Shown: positions 1 to 12,195 of the stretch, one piece after another
Numbering within the stretch: position 1 is the stretch's first letter
How the letters are laid out: the number at the start of each line of letters is the position of its first letter
Assembly: GCA_029747585.1 (NCBI GenBank)
Contig: JAPEVF010000228.1
Location: forward strand, 1-64,000
DNA length: 64,000 nt
Direction: 5' to 3'
DNA from: Pleurotus djamor
Taxonomy: Eukaryota; Basidiomycota; Agaricomycetes; Agaricales; Pleurotaceae
Notes under the pieces: generated by a model
The model's database searches: none
What the model was told of the DNA's origin: nothing
The model's input: only the letters and a program-made list of their open reading frames with translations
Made by a program: the position numbers and the translations under genes

Positions 1-326
1 AATCCCTATGGTTCCCTCCCGCCTGCACGTCCATGCACCTTCCCCCGGGCAACCTTCGACATCCACGCCCTCTCTTCCACCTAATATAATGGCTCTTTTG
101 CAACAAGCGCAACATGCACCTGGTCCCACACCCCCGCCCGCACCCCCGGGTGCTCCTGGACCGCCATCATACGGCCTTCCTCCCCCGCCAATGGCAGGAG
201 GTCCGCCACCCCCACCAGGTGGTGGGCAGAGCTATCAACAATTGATGGCATACTTGGTGCGTATACCGTCCCTTTTCGTTATGGTCTTCGCTGATCTTCG
301 TCTAGCAATCACAGAAGCGTTCTTGA
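1..326 (+). CDS. C-terminal end of a proline-rich protein (partial)
   Basis: The reading frame is open from the left edge, so the 5' part of the gene lies outside the window. The visible part is very rich in proline and glycine (PPPPMAGGPPPPPGGG) and ends in a short helix-like tail, SYQQLMAYL. A GT donor follows base 256 and a tag acceptor ends at 305. Splicing there adds six residues (QSQKRS) and a stop at 324-326. Without splicing the frame would run on to 418 with unconvincing sequence. Proline-rich tails of this kind occur in RNA-binding proteins such as branchpoint-binding protein (SF1/BBP), but no diagnostic domain is visible here, so the identity is open. The gene is convergent with the MATE transporter. 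Confidence 0.55.
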
Positions 327-517
327 TGTCATGCAACACCCCCGAGACCGCCTCTTTCAAAAGCGATCTTTCTTCACTCCACGGTCGTACCCCTCTTCTC
401 TTATTGTTAGACGCTTAATTATGCGCTTTTTACGTATGTTTATGATTTTGCTTGAACATTCGCTTTCGGGTGTACTACATATCGTGTACATACTATCTAT
501 CCCCTTCCTCCATCCCT

Positions 518-3500
518 TTAATTCCATCGTCTAGGCGTCCCATGCTGATGCTTTGCTGCGTTTAGTCTGTTGGCAAGGACAACAACGCCTACTAACGCAG
601 TGCACGCGTAGCTCAATGTCAAACCCAGCCATAATCCACCAATGCCAAAATGGTGCTTGAAGATCAAATACAAGCCAACGGGAATACCTGCGCAATAGTC
701 CATACTTGGAATGTGTCAGCATCGTCACGATATGGTCAGTGAGCAGGTTTGACTGACCTGGTAGCTAACGATGATAGAATCATCTAGTGTAGGGTAAGAT
801 CAGATGTAAAACCGCGCAAACTGATGCTAGCAGACCTTATACCCAAGAGACGCCATAACGGCCTGAGTCCATGTGCTGAGTCCCTGTGGAATGAGATACA
901 TCACGATAATAGGAAGCACACCACTGGCGACCTGTACCACGGCTTAGAGGGTTACGCTTAAGCGTCAATACTATTCAAGGCACAGCGTCCCAGGAAACCT
1001 ACCTTCGTCAGAAGTGAACAGGTTGCCCAAGGAGGACGATGAAGCCAACACGAGGTTCCTGTGCATGTGAGATTGTCATTGACATTGACATCAGTGACAT
1101 TGCATCATGTGCAAACAGACTTACCCGGTCACAAAGACACCAACGACGGTGAACAACAGGCCTATTGTGGCAGCTATCCGCAGGCGAAACATATCTTTTC
1201 GTTGCGCCCATTTCTCCAGTCTGTATGATGAGAAAATGAATGAATAAGGGCGGTTCAAGCGCATCCAACCTGATATCTAACCTTGCACCAGATACGCTAT
1301 TGATCGACTTGGGAACCAAGTATGCTGTAGATACGGTGCCAGCTAGAACCGATTGTGCCGCCAGCGACGTGGAACCAAGCCTGAAGCAGTATCAACCCCG
1401 TCCGCCTCAGAAACATGGTGGAAAGCTACTGACATGCTAGCCACAACTGAAAAGTCGTTCAGAGTGTGCCAATCGTCGCGTTGTATGCATTAGACTTACT
1501 TGCTATGGCGTCCTTGGACCATAACTCGGCGGCACTGATGACTATTCGAGTTAAATGTGGTATCCCGTTGCAGAAAAAGGCCTTTCGTACCAACTCCTTT
1601 CAGCGTATTCTTGAGAAGAAATGGCACCCCTACGAAAAATCCGTTGAAGATGTTCGTGGATCCCAGGGTTAAATGATGTGTATGTGGCTCTCGGACTTGT
1701 GACCAACGCAGGGAAGCATAAATGAGGACCATCATGAATGCGGTAAAATTATGACTAAAGGCAGTGATCGCTGGAGCAGCGACGAAGCCTAATTTGAACT
1801 TTTCAACAGGACCATCGACTGTAAACAGTACCATGGTGCGTTAGATCGACGATGCAATAATGGTAAAGTGAGGGCCTACCAAGCAAGTAGTTGAGCAGCA
1901 TGACGACTGGGGTCAGGAACGTCAAGACGCTAGCGTGGATGGACGAATATCCTGAGAGAGAACGCGTTAGTATTCATGCATGGTCCACAGGAAAAATCAG
2001 TAACCCCTCGAGTTGAGATATCGTCTGTAAAACATTCTCAATGTACTGATCGTCGCGTAACGAAACGCCTACTTACTTGAAAATCTCGTTGAATCCATAC
2101 GCTGGGATACCCAAAGCAGAGACTTGGAGGTATTCTGTCGCTAGCTTTACGACTTCCATATCCTGGAACGTAGCTTGAATGACGTTGGAACCAACTATGG
2201 AATTCACTTGGACATCGAGGAGATCGAAAAGTGGTTTGGGGGACAGCCAAAGTGAGATTATCGGCTATAGCGCTTGTCAACGACCCACAATGCACGCGAC
2301 ATAAATCAGAGAACTCACTGGGATAATCGCCGCCATCACGAGGGCGGCATGTGCATAGCATTGCTTCGCTGCTACGCACATCTGTACATCCTCCGTCGAA
2401 TTCAATTCCTGAGACACAAGAGTGGATGTTGAAGCCAAAGGAAAGGGTTTCGAGGACTCTATGGGTGTAGCCACTAACGTCGAAGTCTCTGAAATGGCGG
2501 ATAACAAGGGTGGAGGCGTTGGGAACTTTTTGAATTGAGATGTACATGAACTCGCTGTCGAGCCTAGAAGAGGAGAATTCTCGTCATCGCAACTCGATGG
2601 GGTCTTAGGAACGTTTTGCTCGGAGTCTTCCTCGGGTGGTAACACCAACTTTGGATCGACCTTCGCAAGCGTCAGGTCTAGTGCACTGGCAAAAGAGCGA
2701 TGTCAACAACTTCAATGAAATGAATGGAGCAACCTTGGAAACGTACTGCGATACTCCCTTAATTACACTCCATCCGGTTATGCTCGTAATCATCATTGCG
2801 ATTGTGGTAGCAGCAAGGGCGGTAGTGGACAAGTGACCAACCGAAATGACCGGGGCAAGATGAATAGCATGTTCCTGTGCCAATAGACTGGTTTTGACGA
2901 GACATTCAGCAACATACACTTGAGCAGAGAAGAACCGACATCATCTCACATAAATTGGGGTATCACTTGCTGGACAAGAATGAGCACCTCGGTTACTTGA
3001 GCAAGAAAGAGCTTTGTTGCTTGATGGAGGGCAGGGTCATTTCTTGGAGTCAAAGAGATCGAGTTGTAGACGGTTCCTTGTGGAGGCGAGCTGTGCGCAG
3101 ACTCGGGCCCGTCTGCTCCAGTATCAAAGCCAGACGAGGCAGCATGAGCGTCCAAGTATTCCTCCAAGTCCCAATTCATTTCCTGCAGCTCCTTCACGTC
3201 CAAAGGGCTCGATCCCATCCTAGAGAGTGCACCATTCACCACAGAGAAGATCCAGCCAACGACGAGGAATTTTGTCTTGTCAATCCAGACTCCAAATGTT
3301 CGCTGGTAAAGCGCTTCAAGCTTGAGACGAACGTATTCCCGCACGAAGCCCTTCGGATCGGAGGCTATAGCCTTGATTGCTTGCGCTTCGTCTGCAAGTT
3401 GCTTGGCTTGGGAGGTAGACAGAGATCCAACATGTCTTTGGCCCGGTACGAGGTCAGTTGTGGGTGCATCTCCTCCAATAGGGCTTGAGGGCGATTGGAA

Positions 3501-3653
3501 GGCGACGACCGTTATCTCTGAGTTCTACGCACTTGTCAGTCGCGAACCGGAATTTTCTATATGGAGGCAATGGGAAGAATGCACCTGTCGCGTTGGATGC
3601 CATGGAACATCCTGTGTGTCTTGGATTGGGTCGCTCGACGAAGGTGAGCCCAT
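518..3653 (-). CDS. MATE-family multidrug/toxin efflux transporter
   Basis: Multidrug and toxic compound extrusion transporters are membrane antiporters that export organic cations and drugs. Splicing of the first exons is consistent: 3585-3653, 2950-3524, 2747-2887 and 2319-2685 join in frame. They give a long soluble N-terminus, then the first helices containing LAPVISVGHLSTTALAA, typical of fungal MATE proteins. The next exon carries the TM3-TM4 region with VKLATEYLQVSALGIPAYG. Later exons carry TPVVMLLNYLL and FKLGFVAAPAITAFSHN. The last exon holds the final helix pair (GLWLGLTLSYACTALVGVVV) and stops at 518. Two oddities are an N-terminal extension of about 190 residues before the first helix and an acidic, serine-rich insertion of about 80 residues in what should be the loop before the third helix. 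The exons between about 2080 and 720 were not fully resolved. Confidence 0.85.
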
Positions 3654-3851
3654 TGAAACGAATGAGAGGGAGAGGCGGAAAGAAAAAGTTGGCGTTTCCG
3701 CTTTACCTCACTAAAAGCGAGCATAATAGAAGCGTATCCCGAAGAAGGGAAGGGAGGAACCGAACTGAGTACCAAGAGATGCATTGCGGGCCTGTTTCGC
3801 AGGATGACTCGCGGCCCTGGTTCCTCACTTTCACCTCGGAGACTCGGCGAT

Positions 3852-4985
3852 TTACACTCGCAAGTTCGAAGAACTGTCAAGCGATGGCCTTTCCAGAGTC
3901 AGCAAGTATGAGAAGTAAGTTTCCCGCGACATAGCTTCGACGAGCGAGCATGTGTGTGAGCGGACATTAAAGCTTCGAGTTTCATTTGGGGCTAGCGTCA
4001 AGTAAGTATCATAAATCCATAAGTACAAGGGGCCAGCTGGATCGTATTTGATTGTAGGCGCATATCTATCCAAGATAAATACCGGCAGCAGTACGTCCAT
4101 ACTTTCAATTCGAGGGAGGATGTTCAAGTTGCTGACAATTAGGCATAGCAGAGGGCGGGCAGATTCAATCGCGAGGATACCAGTATGTCTATCGCGCTGG
4201 AGCAGGAGAAGTTACATGGCTCGGTGGAACAGTGGCACCCGAAGCTGGAAACGGCGCGACGGCAAGATATTCGCGATATTTGGATAACGGTGTCGCGAAA
4301 TGCGACGCGATGGATTTGGCCTATCCAGAGATAATAATTAAGAATTATCAGGTATTATAGAAACCAACTTACTTTGGTCCGCATTTCGTTCCATGAGACC
4401 TCATCAGTTCCGTTCAACGCCACGAGCATCAACGGTTGACGAGGACTTTCATCGTCATTCTTCTCTCCACCATCTTTCGCAGGATCCTTGTTCTTCGAGC
4501 GGCGTTGAGCCTCAGGAGTTTCCAGTGAAAATATTGGCATAACGACAAGTCGACCAAGCTGCAAGCAAACTAGCCTTCAGAGGACTGCACTCGGCCACTC
4601 ATTCGGGATATGTCACCTCACAATCAACCATACCAATGTCCTCATCTTTCGTCTCGCCCCAGAGTTCGCCGCCAAGTCCTACCAGTACCCGAATGTCGTC
4701 CTTTGGTCTTGGACATGGGATGTCAGGCTCAGACACACTCGCGTCATTGGATTCCGATTCTGAATCAAAGCCATGGTTATGGCTCGATGCTGAACCGAGA
4801 TTCGACGCATATGAGATAAGTTGGCCAGAGACGGTGAACAGTATCGCTGTGTGCAGAGACGGCGGGGACAAAACTTGGTTGAGCGCCGCGTAAAGAGTTG
4901 AAAGCGAAAGCATCGTCAAAGAGGCACCCCTCAGATGAATGGCGTAGGTGACGAGGTTGAAACCCAGCGAACAGCGGAGTTTCAT
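3852..4985 (-). CDS. Hypothetical membrane protein, four exons
   Basis: This is not a family I recognise. Exon 1 (from ATG at 4985) begins with a hydrophobic region holding one or two membrane segments (ASLTMLSLSTLYAALN and AILFTVSGQLISYASNLG), followed by an acidic serine-rich stretch. A GT donor near 4600 and an acceptor before 4560 join it to an exon encoding LGRLVVMPIFSLETPEAQRR and a charged linker. A donor at 4372 leads to a small exon (LRVPLFHRAI), and an acceptor near 4140 leads to the last exon, with MDVLLPVFILDRYAPTIKYD and a stop at 3852. The product is about 270 residues. The gene lies 198 bp downstream of the MATE start on the same strand. The reading is supported by frame-consistent splice sites, but the choice of acceptor for exon 3 is uncertain. 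Confidence 0.5.
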
Positions 4986-5177
4986 TTACTCAAGAATAGA
5001 AATCGTGTACATGTATACGTGAGGTGAGGTTTAGAAAGTAGATTTGTAGACAACGGCCCTTTGAATAGGTAGCAGAAAGAGATACTGCGAATGCAGAGAA
5101 GGCACTGTGAATGATAGCAATATATGGCTGATGGGATAGATAATATACAATGAACCAAGAGACATGCACGAGGCAAA

Positions 5178-8100
5178 TTACGACTCAGGCGCAGCGACTC
5201 GACGAGGTGGTAGAGGAGGACCAGGATTTGATGGTCGAAACACTTGTGAAGGAGGAGTCGGCGTCAGCAGAGAGTCTTCAGCGAGATTGGTGTCATTATT
5301 GATGTCGTGAGATTCATGATTCAAACCACCATCGGCGTCGACAGAAGCCTTGGAGATGTCACCATCATAGGAATTCAATGTGCTAACGTCCGAGTAGTTT
5401 GCACTAACCCTTCTTGAAGGGGGCCTGGAAGATGTGGATTGAGATAACGGATCTTGAGAAGCTCGCTTCATACGGTTGTTATCATCCTTCGAAACGATGT
5501 TCTTGAGTGTGTCAGAAGCAGAGGGTAGAGTAGGCGGAGAATTTTGTGTGGTTGAATCATTTGACTGTATTGAAAGTGAACTTGGCGAAGGATCATTCGC
5601 AGCACCTGATATCGCCGTTGGAGTCGAACGTGGTGGAAGCGGTGGTGGATTCCGAGTGGGTACAGTGGGAGGACTTGGTGTATTTGATCTAGGTGTGCTA
5701 GGATCGATATCCGAAGAGCCTTGCGCAGCAGTTTGTGCAGAAGTAGACCCAGAAGGCGAATTTCCCATGTCACCCACTGGTCCCGGGGATTTCCAGAACC
5801 TGCTATACACACTTTGAATGGTTGGATTTTGCGGAAGTTTTATCCTGCTTCCAGCCCCTTCCTTGTCATTCCGAGAGGGGGAAGGGGAGGTGTGGGGCTC
5901 CGGTGCAACATAACCCATCGACATGACGTCTCCTCGATGGCTGGCGTGGATACCCGGGATGGTCATCATCATAGCTTGAGGTTGCTTGTGGATAGGAGAA
6001 GGAGGGTTGACCGCCTCGTCTTCTAAATCAGCGATAACTGAGGCTGAAGGAGCTGACGTTGAAGAAGCTGATAATGATTTGTTAGATGTTTCCGAGCTTT
6101 GCGATGGTCTCCGAGAAACCGGTTCCTGCTCGCCGAGAGAAGGCCTCGAGGATGATGTAGGAATACCCAGTCCAGGAGCACTAATAACTCGGGCTCTCGT
6201 CTTCCCATTATCCGGAATCAGGATGGGGTTCGAGCTGGTCGACCCGATGTCCGCTCTTAGAAACCCACTACCACTCGATCCTTGAACTCCATGGGAATCA
6301 GCTTCCTTGCTCTTATCCCTCCTCTCCGCAACAGCAGCCCTGACTTCTGCATAACTTTGTCTCGCCCTTTGTGCCACGCTCCCATTAGGATCAAATATTC
6401 TTGACCCGATCGAGCCATGGTCTGGGAGATCTTCGCCAGAAGTATCTCCATTCTGCTCCCGTTCCTTATTCGCGTCCTTGCGGAGATTGGCCCAATTCAT
6501 TCCCCACTTCTTCATCGCTTCTTTGGCCGTGTTGCTGAGAACTTGCTTGTCCGGAGCGCGTTGCTTTAATTGTGACAGGAAGCTCGTTGGACTCGCGGGG
6601 GTGGATGGAAGATTGCTCCCTCTGGAGGAAGCAGACGTAGATTCAGCATTTCTAGATGAAACGGCACTGATTGCACTTCCATCTGTGTACGCGCTGACTT
6701 CTGAGCCATCCGAAGACACGGAAAGTGCTTTCTTGTGATTTGACTGTCTGGACGTTGGCCGACTCGGCGCAGGTGACAGGTGTTTTTGAACTTCGAGGTC
6801 GTCGTCTGTGCTCGGGACTGTAGCGTCCTTGCTTTGCTGTGAAACTGACCGAAGAGTCTGACTGGCGGCAAGTTCTGGTTTGCTCAACGTCTGGTCTTGT
6901 GCAGAGGTCGACGGAGTGGCGGGATCTTGTTGAATGAGATCGCTAAGCTCATCGCTTCGTAGCCCCGAAAACCATGTCCGGCGACGATTCATAGTATTGC
7001 TACCGCTGCTTGAACTACTATCTAGCTCCGAGCTAGGCGTGATAGTGGGGACACTTTGAACATTGGCAATTTCTGGAGGGATGGGGGTTGTGGTGTCCTT
7101 CGATGAGCTTGAGGTGGACTCGGTGGAAGGATCGTTCATCATGGCGGGAGCGGAAACGGTGGACAATGTCTCAGAGGGAGCTGGGTCCTGGGTAAACAAT
7201 GAAGGCGATGGCACGTTATGTCGAGACGCGTCGCTCCAGATACCCCCACGATGAGCATAAGGAGAACTCTCGAAGAACGCGATATCATCCATATTAGGCA
7301 TAACAATCGATTCTTGGATCTATGAACAGTAAGACGAGCATCAAGCGCAGAGGACAAAGACTCACAATTTCCTTCAGACGCGCTTCGATGGTGCTCAAGA
7401 TCATAGTCCAGGTAATTTGGCGGTCGCTCACGATCGGTTCTACGGCGAGAACCATGCGAGGTGCCTGCGTAAAAGCGTACCAAATACGGTTGCTTGGAGG
7501 CCGCTTGACCTTGACCAAGAGGTTGCCTTCGATTTCCTTCAATACAGCAGCCAGAACCAGTTTGACGTTATAGGGCTTGAACCGAGCACCGAGATTGATC
7601 GTTGCAGTGGTTTCGATGGTTATGCGTATTTCACCCTTGTACTGTAGATGAACCTCCAGCGATGCATCACCCTCCTTCGTGAGCTCTTTGAGCATAGGCT
7701 TGCTGAGCGTAGGTGGTCTGTTGCCAACAGAAACCTCTCGGACCACAACGTCTGAGAGGAATCCTGGCCGTTTGACCTTGGAGAGTTTCTTCATGAGTCG
7801 ACCAATGATGTAGGCTTCAAGGGCGTGTGTGCGGTAGTAACTGAAGAAGATGCGGCCTATCAGGGCGTTGAGCCATCGCATTGGAATCACGTCCGGTTGT
7901 TCGTCCAAAGTCGTTACGAGTCGATTCATGTCGGTTGGACTGAACACGGCGTGCAGAGGAGTGAGAGTGGGACTGAATGCAGGTTGCTCAGAGGCGTGAA
8001 TGAGTGCAAAGTACCAGTCCTCCATCTCGACATTGGTTCGGGCAAAGATGAACCACGAATCTTTGGGAACGCCATCTTCCTTCACCGCTTCACCTCCCTT

Positions 8101-8760
8101 CTCCCCGTCTGACGTCTTCTCTCCTGAAGTCACGTCTGACTTCCCATCGATATCCACACTCTCCGATATGGGCTGTTTCACCAATGATGGTGTAGCTTCC
8201 TGTGGTGTCGAAAGTTTGGCCTGAAGACATATCGCATTCCGTTTCGCAAACAGCTCTCCGTCAAGCTGGCCTTCGGGAAATATGATGGCTTCAAAGCCAC
8301 TGAGTTCTATAGCCGCTCCGCATTCCGTCATGGCCTCATCCTCGTACAGATACAACACGTTCCCCTTCAGCACCACATACCACATATCCCGAGGTCGTGA
8401 ACGTTTCGGGTCCTTCGACCGTGAATCAAGAAAGGACCGCACCAGCGTAACATAAGATCCATCACCATTAGATTCCTCGAATGTTTTGCGCATGGTAAGC
8501 CAGCCTTTACGCGTCTTCGGTATGTCGTTGACGTCAGAGGCTGGGACGTCAGAGCTGTGGCCGTCCTCGTCAACAGCTTGTGGCGCATCTTCATGCTGAA
8601 CGCCCTCGGCGGCAAGGGAGTTTCGTTTGGCTTTGGCTGGGTCTGGGTCACCAACAGGAACCGAGGTGTATATGGTGAAGAATATTGCTGCTACGATGGC
8701 GAGTGGGATGAATGTAAGGCCGCCGAGGATGTAAGCATAGACCAGAGCCTTGAAGGACAT
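5178..8760 (-). CDS. NVJ2: Nvj2-type PH/SMP-domain lipid-transfer tether
   Basis: Nvj2 (animal TEX2) is an ER membrane protein at membrane contact sites that moves lipids, including ceramide, through a tubular SMP domain. Exon 1 is 7366-8760. After a 46-bp intron (7320-7365) exon 2 runs 5178-7319, giving 1178 residues. Residues 5-35 form an N-terminal membrane anchor ([18 protein letters not shown]). A PH-like domain starts near residue 85 ([20 protein letters not shown]) and is interrupted by an acidic loop. The SMP domain spans about residues 300-475 ([20 protein letters not shown], then [20 protein letters not shown]). Its end crosses the splice junction and continues into [10 protein letters not shown], the conserved C-terminal signature. 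The remaining roughly 700 residues are low-complexity, rich in Ser, Pro and Thr, with polyproline ends. That tail is much longer than in the yeast protein. The start is the only ATG before the anchor. Confidence 0.93.
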
Positions 8761-9176
8761 TGAAGTTCGAAATTAAGAAAGAGAAGTAAGGTGGAAAGGA
8801 GTACGTGTAGAAAGAATGACTGGGGAATCCGACGAGGCGAGGCCTGAGTATGAATGCGAGGCTGCTACAGAGTGGAGACAAGTAAAGGCTACACGTCTCT
8901 CAGGGGTCTTCTCTGACGACATAAGGACAGGCGCTAACCATGACATCGTTGACAACGAGCTCAGCATTCACGGAAGGAGACATGAGTAAAGGTACACTTT
9001 GGGCGATATGCTACGGAACTAGGTATCTCTGAAGAAATGTGTGTATGATATAAAATAATACGCAGTGTCCATGACCAGAATCTTGGTGAGAATGCGACGT
9101 ACATATCGATAGGTAGATAGGTAGATGTAGTGGGTTTTGGGTTGTGGAGAGGTCGCAGCATTCTGGAAGGACGCCT

Positions 9177-10092
9177 TCATGCAGCGTTGGTTGCTCGAGA
9201 TGGTCGACGACAGGGTCTACTTCTGACCGTCAGAGGGCGAGAGTACATGCCCCTTTTAGCTTGCTCGTCTAAATCTGGAAGAATGGCCTGCCAATGGCCG
9301 TCTATCCATTTCCAGCGCGAAACGGGCGGCAGTAGAGATTGCGAGGGTGCCATAGGCGGAAAGAAAGAGTTGAAGGTGGGATGCAAGGGCACAGTCAGTT
9401 TTGATCCGTGTGCGTTATCCTGGTAGGGGACGTGTCCAGAGGTTAATGGGGGCTCCTGGGTGCATGGGGTGATGATGATAGTAGGAGTTGATGGATGTGA
9501 GCTGGGAATAACGAGTGGGATGTGGTGATCCTGTAATCTCAGGCATGAGCACTTGGAGATGGCCAGGTAGGAAGCAAAACTTACCACGTTGGATGATCTT
9601 CGCCGTTTACGACGTGGTCTCTCGGGTAACTGATTGGCCGCCTCGTGTGTAGGTCCAGAGGATAAAATTGCAGGGGTTGTGGAACGTGGCTAGGATATAC
9701 ATGAGTCGACATGACGCTGTAGCAAAATACATGACTGACCTCGCCGAAATTGGGCTCTTCTTGAGCGCCCGCTTGAGACAGAACCATTGCAACCGTTTCG
9801 ATATCCTCAGCAAGCATGCCTTGGATTCCATGGTAAACGGGACTGATGACCTGGCCACACATCCCAGCGACCCGCCACCAAGTACCACGGTCGGGCATGG
9901 GAATCAACGCGCGGAACGACTCCATGTCAAGCATCTACACAAAACGGTCGTCAGCATAAAAANTATCAGTGCTCCCGTAAAAANTGAACTTACCAAAGCC
10001 TCATCTTCTGGCACAGACTTCATGCCATTGTCGTCTTCAGACAGCCGAGTTCCATCCAAGGTCAGGACTGCGCTTGCGAGACGCGACAGCAT
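9177..10092 (-). CDS. Hypothetical basic protein with a nuclear-localisation-like motif
   Basis: This is not a family I recognise. Four exons join in frame: the start at 10092 (MLSRLASAVLTLDGTRLSED), an exon near 9934 (MLDMESFRALIPMPDRGTWW), one with STTPAILSSGPTHEAANQLP, and the last, ending at 9177. A strongly basic cluster, RPRRKRRR, sits at the third splice junction and looks like a nuclear-localisation signal. The C-terminal part is proline-rich and contains a tryptophan patch (VSRWKWIDGHWQAILPDLDE). The product is about 240 residues. Two N bases fall inside the first intron (9962 and 9984). The gene is divergent from the homeodomain-like gene at 10549, with about 450 bp between starts. 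Confidence 0.55.
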
Positions 10093-10548
10093 TTCCCGCG
10101 GTCCTCAGAACGTTGGGCACCCCGCAATGCGTACTGGGGAAAATCGCAGGGTTTCGACTAGTGGGTAATGGTGGAGAAGAAAGAGGGGGAAGATGTGGGG
10201 AAATTGAAATTAGAGTCCAAGTGCATGGCCAAGCCCAACTAGGCTGTACCTACCGGTGTCTCACATAGCCGGTGGGCTTCCGCGTCCCCGAACTCCCACA
10301 GGAGGCTTCAGGGGATGCGATCACCGCTCTCCTTGCACATGCTGGCGCCGACGCGACGCGTTGACCTCGACTGATTGCTGCTCGTTATGATCGTCTCCTA
10401 CGCTTGTCGGCTGGCTCGCCGTGCGAATATGATGACTAATCCCGCCGTTTATTAAGCTGCGAATCGCCCTCGCGCTTCTTTATCACTTACTTCCTACTTC
10501 TCCGTTTCTACGCAGCATATCTCATCCATCATTTCTCAATACAGACAG

Positions 10549-12195
10549 ATGGCCGACATGTTCTCAGTAGAATACAAGCGCGACCCCTTCACCGACATCC
10601 AACAACTTAGTTCGACGCGATCCCGACCTCTCAAGCGTAACCTCTCCGACTTCGATGACGAATTCACGACTAGCCCTACGAACGGTTCGAACAACGGCGG
10701 ACCCACGAAAAGTCGAAGAGTCGACCCTGAACGCCTTGCTTGCAGGCTCGACCCCCAGCTTGTTCGTGAAATGGAAGAAATCATCTCCCAAGGTTCTCGG
10801 ATGCCTTCGTTTGAACAGCGCAAGGTTCTCCAGGATCGTTATAATGTGGATCGAAGACATGTCTATGACTACTTTCACAGTCGAGGTAAGTTTCTTGATT
10901 TTTTTTCTGATGTTTTCGTCTAATTCTAATCAATACTTCTTCACTAGGGATGCGAGTTGCTAAAGAAGACAAGCATCGTAATCTCTCTCGCCGTAGGGCG
11001 TTACTCAATCAAGCTAAAGCCGAGCAGGTAACTTTTTAGTCATTGGAAGCAATGTGACCCTCATATATGCGCCCAGAATGGACCAAAATCGACCGTATCG
11101 ACACCCACTGCCTCGACCGGCGACTTTACGAGCTGTCATACACCACCTCTTCACAAACTAGCCCCTCCGTTTGAGCCAAAACGTACCTCACCTCTGGCCT
11201 CACAGACAGGAAAATATCGCGCAGCTCCTATCGAAAAAATCAGTGCACCACGCAAACCCAAGTCCGTTCGTAAACCAAGTCCCAAACCTGAGCCAGTCTT
11301 CTACCGCGAGTCTACCCCGACCTACGAAGATGCTGCAGTGGTCCCAAATCTTCCGGCTGTCTCGAAAGTTTCAAGCCCTGAACCTTCTCAGAAGGAAACT
11401 ACTTCTGATGAATTAGACTGGGACTTCCTTTCTTCGACCTATCTAGAGGGCTCTTGCTTCGACTCTTTTGATTCTCATTCTACACTTCCCGACTTTGACA
11501 TGCCCGCCTACGAGCCGATTGCTGACCCAATCACGAGCCCTCATTCTGACCGAGCAACGATGTACAACTTCTTGAATGATCACATCGGAAACGAGCCTTG
11601 CGCACTAGAAGGCCCAAAATCATACAAGACACTCATGGACGACCATGCCAATTTAGATGTCTCAACTACGGCTAACGCTCTTATCAAAGAATCGGACTTT
11701 TCTTTTTCTGGCATTCCTTGGAGCTCATCGGGCGATCTTGTCTCCTTCATGGACCCGCAACCGTACTCGAACGCGTTGGCCACCCCAGCTCCCTCCCAAG
11801 TGACCCTCTCGCGGGACGGTACTGTCATGCCTGGGGAGTTCCAAAAGCAACCCGATCTGGCCGCCTCAGGCTCCTTTACACAAGAACTATCGAACTTGGC
11901 GACTTCTGTGCTCCCCCTCTCGCTTGATCGTCTGCAATCACTCATCTCGAAAGACGAACTTGCTTCTGGAGTCGTGTCACCCCAAACCTTGCTCTCGCTT
12001 CCATTGGCTACGTATATCTGGGCCCAGATGCAAACGACCTCTCAGGATGTGACTAGCAGAGGAGGTCCGAGCCTTAGTGACTCATCCGGTCCTTCAGTAC
12101 CCTCTTTTACTGATTACGCGCGTGCGTCACGGATATTTTCGTCAGACATGAGGCCCACCAGACCTAGGACATCTTCCGCCGGTGGGGGGCTATGA
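10549..12195 (+). CDS. Homeodomain-like transcription regulator, atypical helix 3
   Basis: Three exons join in frame: 10549-10885, 10948-11027 and 11077-12195, about 510 residues. Residues about 64-130 form a homeodomain-like three-helix segment. It starts at RLDPQLVREMEEI, continues with RMPSFEQRKVLQDRYNVDRR and HVYDYFHSRGMRV, and is followed by a basic patch, KEDKHRNLSRRRA. The position and spacing of R..V..YF..R match recognition helix 3, but the canonical WFxN core is replaced by YFHS. The rest is Ser/Pro/Thr-rich and acidic, as in activation regions, with several short acidic-hydrophobic patches (LDWDFLSSTYLEG). The splice junction after the first G of codon 113 cuts directly through the putative helix 3. 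A nuclear DNA-binding role is inference. The gene is not a recognisable mating-type HD1 or HD2 gene, and the usual MAT-A neighbours are absent. Confidence 0.7.

Noticed and set aside
5468..6871. Several 100-residue frames on both strands
   Set aside because: They are shadows of the second exon of the Nvj2 gene, which is a long low-complexity frame.
10549..12195. Mating-type A locus homeodomain gene
   Set aside because: The helix 3 core WFxN is missing, there is no divergent HD1/HD2 pair, and no MIP or beta-flanking gene is near.
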